64,000 nt of DNA from Macrotrachela quadricornifera. Lineage: Eukaryota > Rotifera > Eurotatoria > Philodinida > Philodinidae. The notes under the pieces were generated by a model, which ran no database searches, was not told where the DNA came from, and saw only the letters and a list, made by a program, of their open reading frames with translations. Every line of letters begins with the position of its first letter. Within the stretch, counting starts at the first letter, position 1. The position numbers and the translations under genes were made by a program. Where the stretch lies: assembly GCA_022393335.1 (NCBI GenBank), contig JAJEKB010021931.1, positions 962,643 to 1,026,642 of the forward strand, given 5' to 3'. Below, piece after piece: positions 36,574 to 49,046 of this stretch.

Positions 36574-37327
36574 ATAGGGTTATCCACAAGTAGTGGCAAC
36601 GACATTTTAATATCACATATTAAGCTTGATAAAATCTTCTTTTTACATAGGGTGATAGAGAAAAAAAAGTTCTATATTTCTATGCTATTTAAGCACTATT
36701 TTATTAATATCATAATAATAAAATTTCGCTAAGAATTGTTTTTATTGAATGCTAGCTCGTTACAGTAGATCACAACGGATGCAGTATAAAAAGTGGAGTA
36801 GTTTTGCATCTGATTTTACCATTACTGAATACATTGTATTGATAACGAAAAAGAAATATACCACAAGATGAAGCGTGAAAAACTCTACAACTTTTACTGA
36901 CTCACTTATTTTCTAAGTGCACTTTTTGCTTTCAAAAAGGAACAAAAGTCGGAGTGACCGAATTTCGACGTTACAAAAGCCAGATTTTCTTTTTAGAGAA
37001 AAATATACACATTTTGTCTTATTGTATTTTTGCAGAGTTTTTCACGCTGCATCTTGTGATATATTTCTTTTTTTGATACACCGCATCAAATAATCGTAAA
37101 ATGAAATACAAAAGTGGCACATTCGTTATGACCTACTGCAACGAGCTAGCATTCAACAAAAATAGGTCTTGTGGAAATTTTATCAATATGGTATTAGTTC
37201 AATAGCGATCAAATAGTATAGAAAGATAGAGCAGTTTTTTCTCTATCGTCCTGTGTAAAGAGAAACTTTTATCAAGCTTAATATGTGATACTAAAATGTT
37301 GTTGCCTCTACTTTTGGATAACCCTAT
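36574..37327. mobile_element. Foldback/MITE, AAAAGTAGTGGC family, member 2
   Basis: The left end ATAGGGTTATCCACAAGTAG.. pairs with the right end ..TACTTTTGGATAACCCTAT. The next about 40 bp (AACGACATTTTAATATCACA) also pair with AATATGTGATACTAAAATGT. A second inner inverted pair contains AAGATGAAGCGTGAAAAACTC and GAGTTTTTCACGCTGCATCTT. No ORF; about 754 bp. Confidence 0.75.
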
Positions 37328-38160
37328 GTAGCTACATTAGTTGCATCTCTCTTTGGACCCATTATCACAGACAGGCAGACAGATCTTGATTTATTACTCA
37401 AACATGTAGTTATATCTCTTTTCTATCAATCTTTTAAAGTATGCCTAAAAATAGAAAGAAAAACATATATATCAAAACAAAAACATGTGCATATCATCTA
37501 TGATAATACAGCTCATGATCTTTACATTCATACAATTGAAGTCGAACCTTCATTTCACTCAAATTGCCTAAAACATGATGTATACTACACACGTTCAACA
37601 TACCACTCATTCTCCATTAGTGATTGAAGGTGATAACTACGAATTTCGCAATCAAAGAACACTAACCAAAGAGCAACTCGAGGATATGAGTGAATGACTT
37701 TTCAGGGACACAGCCCGTTTTACATCATATATGATCTGAGCATATTCGTCATTTATATAAACAAACAAATTTACTAATGTTTCAAATTCCTCAGAAACAA
37801 GATTGCATACGTTCATTTTCACAAAACAAAATGACTTCCTACCACAAAAGCGACCAGAATTCTCCATTCCTGAGTTGATCTTTTTATGAAAAACTTTTAA
37901 TTACATATTTGAACTCCAGACTAGCATCGTTGAAAACTTTTTTCCTAAAGATGAGTAATGTTTTGTCCTATATATAGCTGATAATTTTTCATGAATAAAG
38001 AGAAGAATTTTTATTTTCCATTGTCATCTAACCGACGATCTAGAGTTAGTCACCTGTAAGATAGTTGCAGGAATAATTAATACGTTTGCTTAATATATTT
38101 TTCAAGAACAAAAGCTACAGTAAAATAGAAAACATTTTGTTACTGTCATATGTATTCTTT
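37328..38160. other. Intergenic DNA; one unassigned minus-strand frame
   Basis: 37867-37652 on the complement is open for 71 codons with plausible composition (FETLVNLFVYINDEYAQIIY) but matches no family I recognise and has no clear exon partners. Confidence 0.3.
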
Positions 38161-38189
38161 CCTATTATTTTCACACAAGCAAATACTAT

Positions 38190-39800
38190 GTTCACCTTTT
38201 TTACTCAATTCGAACCAAACGTTGCGACTCCAATAGTTGAACGAATATCACATGCCAAAGGAACATTACTCAAAAGAGTTCTGTTCATCTCTTTTACTCA
38301 CTTCGAAGCACACGTTGCTACTTCGGCAGCTCATTGAAGATTACATGCAAAAGGAATATTCATAATTATACTTCTGTTCACTTTATTTGCTCACTTCAAA
38401 GCAAACGTTGCGACTTCGGCAGCTGGTCGAAGAGCACAGGACAAAGGGACATTCATCACCAGATTTCTGTTCACCTCTTTTGATCGCTTCAAAACAAACA
38501 TTGTGACTCCAGCAACTAATAGAAGATCACATGTCAGAGGAACATTCATCACCAGACATCTGTTCACCTCTTTTGCTCATTTCAAAGCAAAAGTTGCGAC
38601 TCCAGCAGCTGATCGAAGATCACAGGATAAAGGAACATTACTCATAAGACTTCTATCCACCTCTTTTGCCCACTTCGAAGCTTACGTTGTGTCTTTGGCA
38701 ACTGATCGAAGATCACATGCAAAAGAAACATTACTCATAAGACTTCTGTTCCCCTATTTTGTTCACTTCGAAACTAACGTTGCGACTCTGGCAGCTGATC
38801 AAAAACCACATGCCAAAGGAACATTACTCATAAGACTTCTGTTCACCTATTTTGCTCACTTAGAAGCTAACGTTGCGACTCTGCCAGCTGATTGAAGATT
38901 ACATGCCGAAGAAACATTGATCACTACCAGACATCCGTTCACCTCTTTTACTCATTTGCAAAGGAAACGTTACGACTCCGGCAACTGATAGAAGATCACA
39001 TGTCGAAAAAACATTCATCATCATGACCCTTCTTCTCACTTCTTTTACTTACTTCGAAGCCAACGTTGCGACTTTGACAACTGATCGAAGATCACATGCC
39101 AAAGGAACATTACTCATAATAAGACTTCTGTTCATCTCTTTTACTCACTTCAAAGCAAACGTTGTGACTCCAGCACCTGATAGAAGATCCTATGTCAAAA
39201 GATCATTATTGATAAGACTGTTGTTCACCGCATTTGCTCACTTTGAACCAAACGTTGCAACTCCTCCAGCTGATGGAAGATCACATGCCAAAGGAATATT
39301 CATAATGATACTTCTGTTCTCCTCTTTTGCTCGCGTCGAAGTAAACGTTGGACCTCCGGCGACTGATCGAAGATCACATACCAAAGGAACATTCATAATT
39401 ATGACACTTCGGTTCATCTCTTTTGTCCACTTCGAAGCAAAGACTGTTACTCCTGCAGTTGATAGAAGATCACGTGCCAAAGGAACATTCATAACGATGA
39501 TGATACTTTGGTTCACCTCTTTTATTCATTTCGAAGCAAATGTTGCGACTCCGGCAGCTAATAAAAGATCATACGCAAAAGGAACATTCATAACGATACT
39601 TTTGTTCACTTCTTTTGTTCACTTCGAAGCAAACGTTGTGACTCCGGTAGCTAATAGAAGATCACATGCCGAAGGAATATTCTTCAAAATACTTCTGTTC
39701 ACCTCTTTTGCTCAATTCGAAGCAAATGTTGCGATTCCAGCAGCTAATCGAAGGTCACATGCCAAAGGAACATTTTTCAAGACATGTCGCTTCAACTATT
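38190..39800 (+). repeat. Tandem array of 17 units of 93 bp, open as a 31-residue repeat
   Basis: About 17 head-to-tail units, most exactly 93 bp. The forward frame reads like AHFEANVATPAADRRSHAKG followed by TLLIRLLFTSF per unit. Length changes are mainly +3 or +6 (extra Ile/Met codons near 39113, 39398 and 39495). Two CGA-to-TGA changes (near 38335 and 38892) and one frameshift at about 38940-39020 break the frame. Open pieces are 38086-38334, 38338-38892 and 39023-39913. The complement frame has many more stops (TGA in the 'CACTTCGAAG' block), so if either strand ever coded it was the forward one. It could be a decayed repetitive protein or simply a 93-bp minisatellite. Divergent copies may continue to about 41500. 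Confidence 0.8.
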
Positions 39801-39913
39801 CATTCATTAATGATGATAACTTCATAGAGAAATTTTCTTTACACTCATATGATTTCATATCATGTGAGAAATCGATAACTATGATCAGTATAATGTTCTT
39901 TTATGCTTGTTAA

Positions 39914-41545
39914 TCTAGAACAAATATTAGAAGCACTTCAGCTAATTCATCATCACATATTAAGTGAATAATCTGGACGACGCTCGAAGTGTCCTCCATA
40001 CTTCTATTTATCTATATTTGTATCGCGCTTTAAAGCTTTAATCAGAACTTATCAATCACTTCGTTTGTGGAAGAACGTGCAGCAAATGAATAATTCTAAA
40101 CACGAGAATTTAGTTCTTGTTTTTTTAATTATCGGAATGAAAAATAATGTCTTGCTAAGTAATAAAAAGATCATATGTCAAATGCATAGTTCTCATTACT
40201 GTAGTGTTCGTGTATTGTCTTCATTTCAAAATAAAAATGACATGTCGTTAATATAGATCAATGATCGTATGATTCATGAATTAGCATTATTGTGATTTTG
40301 TTTACTTATTTTGTTCACTTTGAATTGATGCATTTCACTTATGCTTGTTTTGAAAAGAACTTATAATATATCAACATTCATTTCCCAATAATTTCGTTCA
40401 GTTATCATGGTACATTATTCGAACAAATGTTATAAACCAATGAACTGATCAAAAATATCAAGATTCATGAATTCGCATAATTCTCCCAATCGTTCCTATT
40501 CCAATCCTTCTATTCAACGGTAGTGCATTCATTAAAACAAAAGCTTGAGAAATAAGTACATTGAAAACATGACACAGAAAATGACTTATAATAAGTTTTC
40601 CAACGATTCTATTCATCTATTTCATTTATTTTGCATCTATGCTTGTGAATCATCAAGTTGCTCAAAGATCATAAAAATACTAAAGCATTTTTATTTTTGA
40701 TATGATGTTCATCTATTTTGCTTGATATGCTGTGAAGTTTTCGATTTATCAGAGCTTTCAGCAGTCATCTTAAAAATGAATTATCATCATTCGAGTCCAA
40801 GTTTCTGGAAGACCAGTAAATTCTGTGGATATATTTTGGTAATATTAAAATGAATATTACGATTCAGTAGCTCATCAATGTTCGCATAACAAATGAATGG
40901 TTTGAATAGTACCAATGATCATATTCGTATATTTCATGCACTGCACAGTAAAACGATCGAATTGATCCGTATAAAGAAGATAGTATATCAAATGAAGTAG
41001 TCAAATCACGGCATTTACCGCAATTCGCACAAATATTCTATCCAACAATCTTACTTACGGAGTATGACATTGTTTGACTTGATGTAACAATTGAAGATCT
41101 TGTTAGACACGTATAATCCTTAGCAGAATGGTGTTCGCTTATCTTAGCATTTTCAAAGTAGAGTCAAAACTTCTTGACTAAATGATAATTGACATAGAAA
41201 CTGAATGATTAGAACGACCTCTAACATTCTATTCACATATTTTTCTTTTCGCTAGTGAAAGCTTTCTTATAGTGAACTATTGAAAAAATTGTAGGATAGT
41301 TAAATACTCATCACAAAACCTGTGTATGTCTACTTTTCTCTGTTCGAAGCAAATACTTCAAAATCTTGTACTAATTAGTGCTCACATGAGAAATGAACGA
41401 GTTTCATCAAGCTGCTTATGAGTGCCGGGATTAGCAAATTCTTGATGTACTAAATGAAAAGAGCAAGTATTTTAACTACTTTCAAAGTAAGCTTCAAAGC
41501 TATCTCTCTATAGAATAGAATTGCTGCTGATCCCATCTGTAAAAC
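39914..41545. repeat. Probable degenerate continuation of the 93-bp array
   Basis: Phrases such as 'TTCATCTATTTTGCTT', 'TTGTTCACTTTGAA' and 'CTGATCAAAAATATCAAGATTCATGAATT' recur at irregular spacing and resemble unit parts. The relationship is by eye only. No gene is seen. Confidence 0.3.
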
Positions 41546-41898
41546 TTGGAAATTGTAGAACTTTATTTTTGTTTGTTAGGATATAGTCTTGCGCCGCCCA
41601 TCATGGACTATGACAGACATCTTCAAACACTACTCTTAAGACTCAATGTAGGAACTGTATATTTTAATCTCATAGAGATCACCTTGAAAATACTTCTCTT
41701 GTCTAAGATCGAGCCAACTTCCACACATAAAGCCATGACATTGTCTTTATCATGCAATAGCATGATTAGTGTCGACCTGTTTCGGTTTGGCTCGTCAGAT
41801 ATGGAAATGCTTGTACGTATAGCTCAACTGTATAAGCACAAGTCTCCAGATTATAACAGTATGATATTCATATTTATTCTGAATCTCTCGTTCAATAC

Positions 41899-42075
41899 AT
41901 AGGAGTATCCAAAAGTAGTGGCAACAACATTTTAGTACCACATATTAAACTTAATGAAAGTTTCTTTTTATATAGAATGATAGAGAAAAACAATCCTCTT
42001 TCTTCCTATGCTATTTGATCATACTTCAACTAATATCATAATAATAAAGTTCCGATAAGAACTGTTTTGTTCGTA
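41899..42075. mobile_element. Single arm of the AAAAGTAGTGGC foldback family
   Basis: AGGAGTATCCAAAAGTAGTGG and the following about 150 bp (ATTTTAGTACCACATATTAA..GATAGAGAAAAA) repeat the left arm of the element at 36574. No opposite arm follows. Confidence 0.6.
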
Positions 42076-42290
42076 TGTGTCCCACTAACACGAATGCTGG
42101 TGAGTGTGTTTTGAAGAAGTTTTGATAAAAACAAGATAGAAAACTGCGGTTTTTACCATTGGAAAGAAGAGATGAAGATGCATTGAATCGCATATTACAG
42201 ACTTTCTCGACCTGCTAGTTCTAAGATTTTCAATTGGTCTTTTTAAGGACAAACCGATCTCGTAAAATATTTACAGTGAAGTTTCAATAA

Positions 42291-42831
42291 TCAGATGTAC
42301 ACTGAAACTATTAATGGAGGAACTACAAATTGTGAAAAGCTGAGATAACGCATTCGAGCTACAATTTGCCGTAATTTAATGCTGAATTCTCGTGACAACT
42401 CATGATAATAGACAACAAATAAGAAATTAGTTTGAAAAGAATCATCTTGAAGGTTTTGGAGCCCAATGAATTTCAACCGGAACAACATTCCTGACATCGC
42501 TCTTTCCACTGCTGATAACTCTAGCTCGATAGGCATTTTAGAAGACCCAATTTTATATACCTGAGGTTAGACGACGTTTCTGAAGATCTTCACCATCAGC
42601 GGCAGCTGTAGTAATTTTAACAAATAAGATTGGTCGATCCTCTGTTGTATCTTGCGGAATTGACGATGATGATTGTAACTTTTGCTTCTGGAAAAACACC
42701 TGATATTGTTGATTATCATCTTTCCCGAGGGCAGCTGTTTTTAAATCATTAATGTCTACATCAGCAGGTATCTTAATTTTTTCTGAATTGTATTGATCGA
42801 TTTTAATCCAGACATCGATCATCATAGACAT
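42291..42831 (-). CDS. Small two-exon protein with ubiquitin/Crinkler-like N-terminus
   Basis: Exon 1 is 42831-42561. The intron starts GTATAT at 42560 and ends at an AG near 42491 (or 20 nt upstream in the same frame). Exon 2 runs to 42291, giving about 157 residues; both acceptors keep phase 1. The N-terminal about 75 residues look like a ubiquitin-like beta-grasp: start WIKIDQYNSEKIKIPADVDI, then DLKTAALG, YQVFFQKQKL and a closing strand RPILFVKI. This layout, with 'DLK' after strand 2 and '..T.E.PL.V.' at the end, is shared by N-termini of Crinkler (CRN)-type proteins. Exon 2 (MLFRLKFIGLQNLQDDSFQT..) is unrecognised. No nuclease or kinase C-domain is attached, so it may be a remnant of a longer gene. 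Confidence 0.4.
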
Positions 42832-44088
42832 ATCATATTATTATCAACAGAAATGAGAATGTGAAAAAATGTAATATCTAAAGAGGAAAAGTCTCTACGT
42901 GTGTCAATCGTCGATTGAATTGATACTCTGCCATAATAAGCAGAATTCGATGAAAGTCAACGGAGAACAAGCTGATTACTTGATTACTAGTGATTACTTA
43001 AAAGTTAAAGTGTTTGTACCATCGGTAAGAAACGATCATTTTCAGAATTTAAATGCCTAACTGGCGATCCTAGAGGAACTACATGGGTCATCATTTAGCT
43101 ATCCTAGGAATAGTACTTGAGTCCGCATTTTGGCTAGCTCAGCGGGGGTATTCAGGTTCTCATCTAGCTGCTTTCTAGGAATGCAATGGTGACAACAACC
43201 GATCAACCGGTCAGACCGAGAGACTGTCATAGGCCTAGGCATGTCACAATACCAATTCCAGCAGTATTCACTGATATTGGTTTAGTGAGGAAGAGCTTAT
43301 TTTGAGAGAAGTATGAGTTTTCATAAAACTTGACTGAAAGCTATAAGGGTCGAGGAATCGATAAGGAGCATCAGACTTCAAAATTGTGAAAAACTGTCAC
43401 TTCCAATTTGGTGTCCCCGGAGTAATGGGCTTCTCTAGATCAGGCCTACATCTGCATGATTGCAGCTCGTTCTTTCAAGGAATAGTAAGCTTCCATTTTC
43501 GCAAAGTTCAAATAAAATGACTATAAGAATTCGATTTTCATGTACATTGGGCTCAAGGCTTTGAGAAATAAGCGCAGATAATTCATATTAATGTAATAGC
43601 TGTTAGCGCAATATCTATGGAATTAAAATGTTGAACACGATGAAGTTACTGACACTATAATAGTGGAAATTCAGGATTCTATCAGTCTGCGACGTTTCTA
43701 AGAATGACTTTCACGTCTGTGGAGGAAGAGTGAGTGCAAATTTCTACTCCTATTCTTCAACATTTCTTTTAAATCGTGTTTTACCAAAAGAATGTACAAA
43801 TAGTGTGTATAGTTAAGAGTTGACTTGGGTTCATTTATGCCAAAAATGCCATTTTTTATCAGAAGATAATATAAAATAGAATTAAATTTTCTGACTGATG
43901 CGAATCTCAAACTACGAATCGTATTCCTACAGTTGTATATGTCGAAAAATAAGTTTTCATTATATACTATCGATATTAAATATACACTTTTGCAGCAGTA
44001 TTCTTTAGCTTATATCATCTATTATATAATACTGTGAAGAAATTTGAATTTTCTGGAAACTGGAATCTAACGAACGGGCCATAAAGAA
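42832..44088. other. Intergenic DNA without recognised gene
   Basis: Slightly less AT-rich near 43060-43260. No ORF of known family. Confidence 0.4.
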
Positions 44089-44778
44089 TGAAGCTTTCAA
44101 TATTTTGCAATTGTCTTATCTATAATTCAGCTGAGACAAAAAAGATTTTTTCATAGAAAGATTCCTCATGAAAACTTCTACAAACTATGAACAAACGTTT
44201 ATTTTAATAGTGTACCTTTCTTTTTCAAAAACAGAAAGATTTTGTGACAGCAGTCTTTTGCCTCCATAAAAAGCTGGTTGCACAGAGTTTGGAGCTGATA
44301 TACTTTGTTTTTTTTTAGAGAATCATATTAGTTGATTAAAAGATGAAAAAGAAATGAAATTCTCGTTCGAGCGTAAAAATTTGTTTTCTCATAATAGCAA
44401 AATTCGATCATACGAACGTTTCGTTTTACTTGAAGACAAACAGTACATTAATAAAATTAACTTTAGTTTGCAGTTTGTAGAGCTTCTCACGCTGCATCTT
44501 GTAGTATATTTTGTTTTCTTAAACACAAAAAAAATCAAAGGAACAATAAAAGAAGAAATAAGTTTTAAAAAAAAATGTTGTCTTTAAAAGTAGCAATTCT
44601 TGAATCAACCGGTTGTATTGAATGTCTCAAAATAATAGATACTATTTAAAACAATAAAAAGATCTATATTTTGTAGAGAATTTCACAAGGAATCTTTCTA
44701 TAAAAAATTTTTTTTTATTCTCAGCTGAGTTATAGGTACGACAAATGCAAAATACTGAGAGGGTCATTCTTCATAATC
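44089..44778. mobile_element. Foldback element, AATGAATGAG family, member 1
   Basis: CATAAAGAATGAAGCTTTCAA..TAATTCAGCTGAGACAAAAAA..AGAAAGATTCCT at 44089-44168 pairs with AGGAATCTTTCT..CTCAGCTGAGTTA..GTCATTCTTCATAATCC at 44691-44778. The centre includes CTCACGCTGCATCTTGTAGTATATT, shared with the AAAAGTAGTGGC family. Confidence 0.55.
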
Positions 44779-47223
44779 CACTCGTTAATTCTATTTCCAT
44801 CAGAACGAATTAGAGAGCCGTCACAAGTCTAAAAACGGATATTTGCAAGAATCACTAGTAAAGAAGAGCTGAAAAACTTAGTTTTGAAGCAAAATCTTCA
44901 TTTTTTGTTCGATAACTCCATTTGAAACTCTCACCACTCGATGCAGAATTTAATTCTGCATCTATCACAAACAACTACAAAGCCTTCACAACTATAGAAG
45001 CGAATATCAGTCAGAAAAACTCGAATCCGCTGCTAGCTTTCTTTACGTATTAGAAAAGTTTAAATATCTCAAGAATGGAGTACTTTTTCTTGAACGACTT
45101 GCATAAAAATTTACCAAACACATGTAGAATCTATCCAATTTGGCAGCCATGTATGAAATAGCTTCTGTGAAAGTCGTTCATAGTCAAGGTTTTGAAAGTT
45201 GCTGCTAATAGTTGAGAGGCACTAATACCTAATTTCAAAAGCGGGAGCTCATGAACCGCTCTTAAGGAATAGAAATGCTTATCACAACGTAATGAGCTAT
45301 ATATGCGACTTGTGAAATTCTTCCATATTTCCTAGCATGCCGAAAGGTGATTTTGGCTGTTTAAATATATAGAGTACCTGTGATAGTATATACTCAGAAA
45401 ATTTCATGAGTAGAAACATTATTGGTGAATAATGGCGAAATGTACAAGGAGATCGATTGTGTACGTGTTCTGCTGTTTGAGTCGTGCCTTTCGTGCAATG
45501 ACTCCTGACGAGATATCCAGTTTTTCAATGCACAAAGGTCTTAGCTAGTATAGACGGTATACATTTTTTTATAGTTTCATATGTTGGAGAAGCTTTGTTC
45601 AAAGCTTCTGAAATTTTTTACACAAACTAGTCTAGCTAAGGCCTTTGTTTAGATAAAGTTTCAGGCCAAAACTCAACAGTATAGCTTTGCTGAAAAAGTG
45701 GAATACTGTAGAAAAATTTCACTAAAAACTCGATATCTCACTAGGAACATGTCACGAGGACCAACTTTTTACATCATATTCATAACTCATCAAGGGCTAC
45801 AAGATGCGCATAGTCTCAAATAAACAGCGAATGTACACTTGGGAATATTTATTGGTTAATTTTCTAGTCTATATATTCCATATTTGAGGACAATTTCAGC
45901 TCAAAATCGTTTTGGTATCGGAGAAGGTTCCTTTGTAAGGCCGTAGAGAACGAGTCGGGCAGTCCAAGCCCGATTTCTAGATCTGGTTGGTATGGCTCTT
46001 GAGGATGAGGATGTGGGTATGGGTGACTATGGCTCTGAATAAATATTAGAGCAGATCAGATAGACACGGGTTCGCGGCTTAAAATAGTAGACTCAAATGA
46101 ACTCTACTGATCAAAAATCGATAAATTAAAGTGAAGAATTTAGGACCACTCTTGGTATGATTGTGGATGTAAGTTTAACTCTGGAAATCTTTGTCAGCTC
46201 TCTCTTTTCACAATCATTGAACGAGTACACTCTGAGTATCCGCGCCTTGTTCTCAAGATGCATGCTCGCACCTGCAAAGAAAAAGAATTACCCTGGAATA
46301 CTCAGACATGCATCTACTTTCAGTGTTAAAATTTAATTTGGGCACTGGTGGTTCGAATAAGCGTATATGGCTACGGCCTAACACCATGGTTTGCCGAGGA
46401 TTGGACTTTTGAAAAGACATCATGGTTAGAAATAAATCGATGCATTATGTTTCCTCGTAGATGAAATTCTTTCTTACCAGTGAATAGCAAGCACAATATG
46501 CAACAGAAGTATGTGTGCTGTGCTTTTACGTGTTCTTCACAAAAGTAAGCGACAAGCGTATTGCTTATCGCTCTATCTCTCGTCAAAAGCTTTTGTTTGC
46601 ACATCACTTCAGCCTCTCGAACAGAGCAAAAAAAGAGAGATAACAATCTTTGGTCGCACAAAATAAGTCATGATCTATTACAACAGCGGGGAAAAATGTA
46701 CATGTTTTGCCATCAAAATGTTGGCTCTTAACTGAAAGAACTTCTGTTGCAAAAAAGTACATGTGTAACAGATAACAAATAGACTTCTCACTATTTCAAT
46801 CACTGAAGTCGTCAGCTGTGCTATAGTTGGCTTCCAAAATGGGAAAGTTTTAGTACTGATGCGACAATATCATTGATCAGCTGCGATAAACTAGAATGTA
46901 TGTATGAGTCACAAGGGAATTTCTTCAACCATGCTATTAGTTTTGAGTTCAAACTCAGGTTGTAAGATAGATGTCAGTGAGCTATGAAAAACTTCACAAG
47001 AATGAGTGCTCTTAGGCCTTCTGTGTAGACTCATGGGCATTTTACTAGAATTACTCATTGAGTTTAGTGATTCGAGCATTTTCTACTAATTGAAAGATCA
47101 ATTTTCATTTTCATTGTTATAGATTAGATTATTTTATTTATTTGAATTCATGTTCAAGCTACATATGATGGCACAAAAAACGAAAAAAGTTCCAATCAGT
47201 AAAAAAAAAGGACAGTTTAAAAA
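44779..47223. other. Intergenic DNA without recognised gene
   Basis: A complement frame at 46661-46371 is open for 96 codons, Cys-rich and unassigned. No exon partners or conserved motifs are visible. Confidence 0.35.
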
Positions 47224-47905
47224 TTACAAACAAATATCAATGAAATAATTTTTAATATTTTTAATTAGTTGTATTTGAATTATTGGATAAGCATCAATAG
47301 CTTCCTAATATAAACAATAATAAAACTAAATGATGAGTTTCATGAAATAACTTAGAGAGTCAATAAAATTACCTAAAGCATTTGATAATCACTATTTTAA
47401 ATATCTGTAGCGTTTTATAAGCAGGTGCTCCAATACATAAAAATGGTTGTTCGCCCAAAATAATAGAAAAGAAAATAATCTGTAAGAAGATTAATATAGT
47501 GTATTACCTTCATTAATATTTTTTTCTATTCCTGGTTCAGATAATTGACCAATTTTATACAAGTTAAATTTAATTTGTTCGACAATATCACCATCGAACG
47601 GATCAGAAAATAGAGATTAACTTCATGAAAAACATAACGACATTTTTCTATACAACTCAGAAATTTCTTGGCGAATCCTTCTCATCTTCGAACTCGATCA
47701 AAATCTTGATGAAACAATTCTATGTGCAAAGTTTCACCACAGTCGGAGGATTTCTTGAAGAGTTATCGTGTATAATAGATTGTGCACTTGAGAATAAAGT
47801 TTCAAAAATCGAAGACCTCTGTTTACGATAATGGGCCCCAATAAGAAAGAAAAAATATAATTGATGTTTGATTTTGCAATTAGGTAGAGAAAAGTAATCA
47901 TTGCT
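47224..47905 (-). pseudogene. Unassigned degenerate spliced coding sequence
   Basis: Complement frames read like protein in several pieces bounded by plausible splice sites: FHQDFDRVRRIRQEISELYR and then (other frame) DPFDGDIVEQIKFNLYKIG / QLSEPGIEKNINE, a later piece with APAYKTLQIFKI, and a last piece EAIDAYPIFKYN before a stop. Frames do not join cleanly, so this is probably a decaying gene. I do not recognise the family. Confidence 0.25.
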
Positions 47906-48220
47906 GATCTAAACAAAACAAACCCAATCGAAAACTCTTTTGTTTTGATGGAATTACAGGACTATTATTGAACGCAGCATCGCATGAAGAAAGTTCATAG
48001 TTAATTTTTCTTTTTGTGAGGTGCATTTCTATGTTTATAACTTTTTTACTATAGAAATTATGGAAGATCGATCATACGCTATTTTGTAGAGCGTCGTTTA
48101 CTGGATCCTTTTATCATAGAATAAAATTTTCAAGTATGTGTTTTAATATAAAAAAATGAATTATCGTAATCGAGACAGGACTTCTGGGCCACTCTTTCTC
48201 TCTCTCTTTATATATATATA

Positions 48221-48699
48221 TCGTAGGCCAATGCTGGATCCCGGACAATCTAAGATTTGCTTAGACCATTCTGACATCTGAGTTTGGACTAGTGCAATCC
48301 TGGATTATCGAGAAAGTTTTCATTAAAACTCGTAACTTTTGATATAAATATCGAAATGAAGTTTTTCTTGCTGAACGATGTTGATACAGCAATGTTTCAG
48401 ATATTACAATCGGACTCTGACGCTCATGGATAAAGTTCTGTAAAGCATGGTCTTCAATGAAAAACTAGTCATAGCTTTATAAATTTTACTTTCATATCTC
48501 CGTTGGCAACTGTAATACCTGAAAGATTGCTGTCCCAACATCGTTCAGCGAGAAAACTTCATTCTGATATCTATATCAAAAGTTACAAGAGTTTTATTGA
48601 AAACTTTCTGGATAATCCAGGATTGGACTCGTCCAAACTCAGATGATAGAATGGTCTAGGCGAATCTTAGATTGGCCTAAATCCGAGATTGACCGACGA
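48221..48699. repeat. Foldback element with about 200-bp arms
   Basis: The left end TCGTAGGCCAATGCTGGATC and the right end (inverted) TCGTCGGTCAATCTCGGATT begin imperfect arms that continue through 'GGATTATC.AGAAAGTTTTCA' and 'CTTTTGATATA.ATATC' blocks. It is flanked by TATATAT on both sides. It lies directly upstream of the gene tail at 48730. Confidence 0.8.
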
Positions 48700-48729
48700 C
48701 ATATATCTATCTATTAAAGGATGCCTTGT

Positions 48730-49046
48730 TCAATTGTACTTTTCACATGATCCATTTTTATTCAAAGAGTTTATGCAATCAAAAGGACATGATAGCTTAT
48801 ATTATCAAGAACATTCACAAAGAAGTCGAGACAAGTGAGCTGTTTTTTGCCACTTTTTATAAATTTTTACTTAAATTGTCGTTTGTTCTATTTTAGTTTT
48901 AGAGCAAGAGCAAGAGCAGCAGCAATTCGAAATAGAAATAAAGTAATAATAATTAAAATATGGCTCCTAATGGAATTAATGTAAATCACAACCAGGACGA
49001 TGTTGATGTTGGTCCTGATATTCAAACATTTGATGATATTTATTAA
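48730..49046 (+). CDS. 3' exons of an unrecognised gene
   Basis: Three exon pieces join in phase: up to 48834 (CLVQLYFSHDPFLFKEFMQS..), 48897-48942 (NFRARARAAAIRNRNK) and 48996-49046 (DDVDVGPDIQTFDDIY, stop). Introns of 62 and 53 nt have GTGAGC..TTTTAG and GTAATA..AACCAG borders. The predicted C-terminus has a basic Arg/Ala segment followed by an acidic tail. Upstream exons are not visible: the 479-bp foldback at 48221-48699 sits immediately 5'. The gene is either interrupted by it or carries it in an intron. Confidence 0.35.

Noticed and set aside
37652..37867. 71-codon minus-strand frame with plausible composition
   Set aside because: No family, start context or exon partners could be identified.
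39238..39516. Minus-strand frame (NVPLACDLRS-type repeats) through the 93-bp array
   Set aside because: Open only locally; most units carry a TGA in this frame, whereas the forward frame is open through nearly all units.
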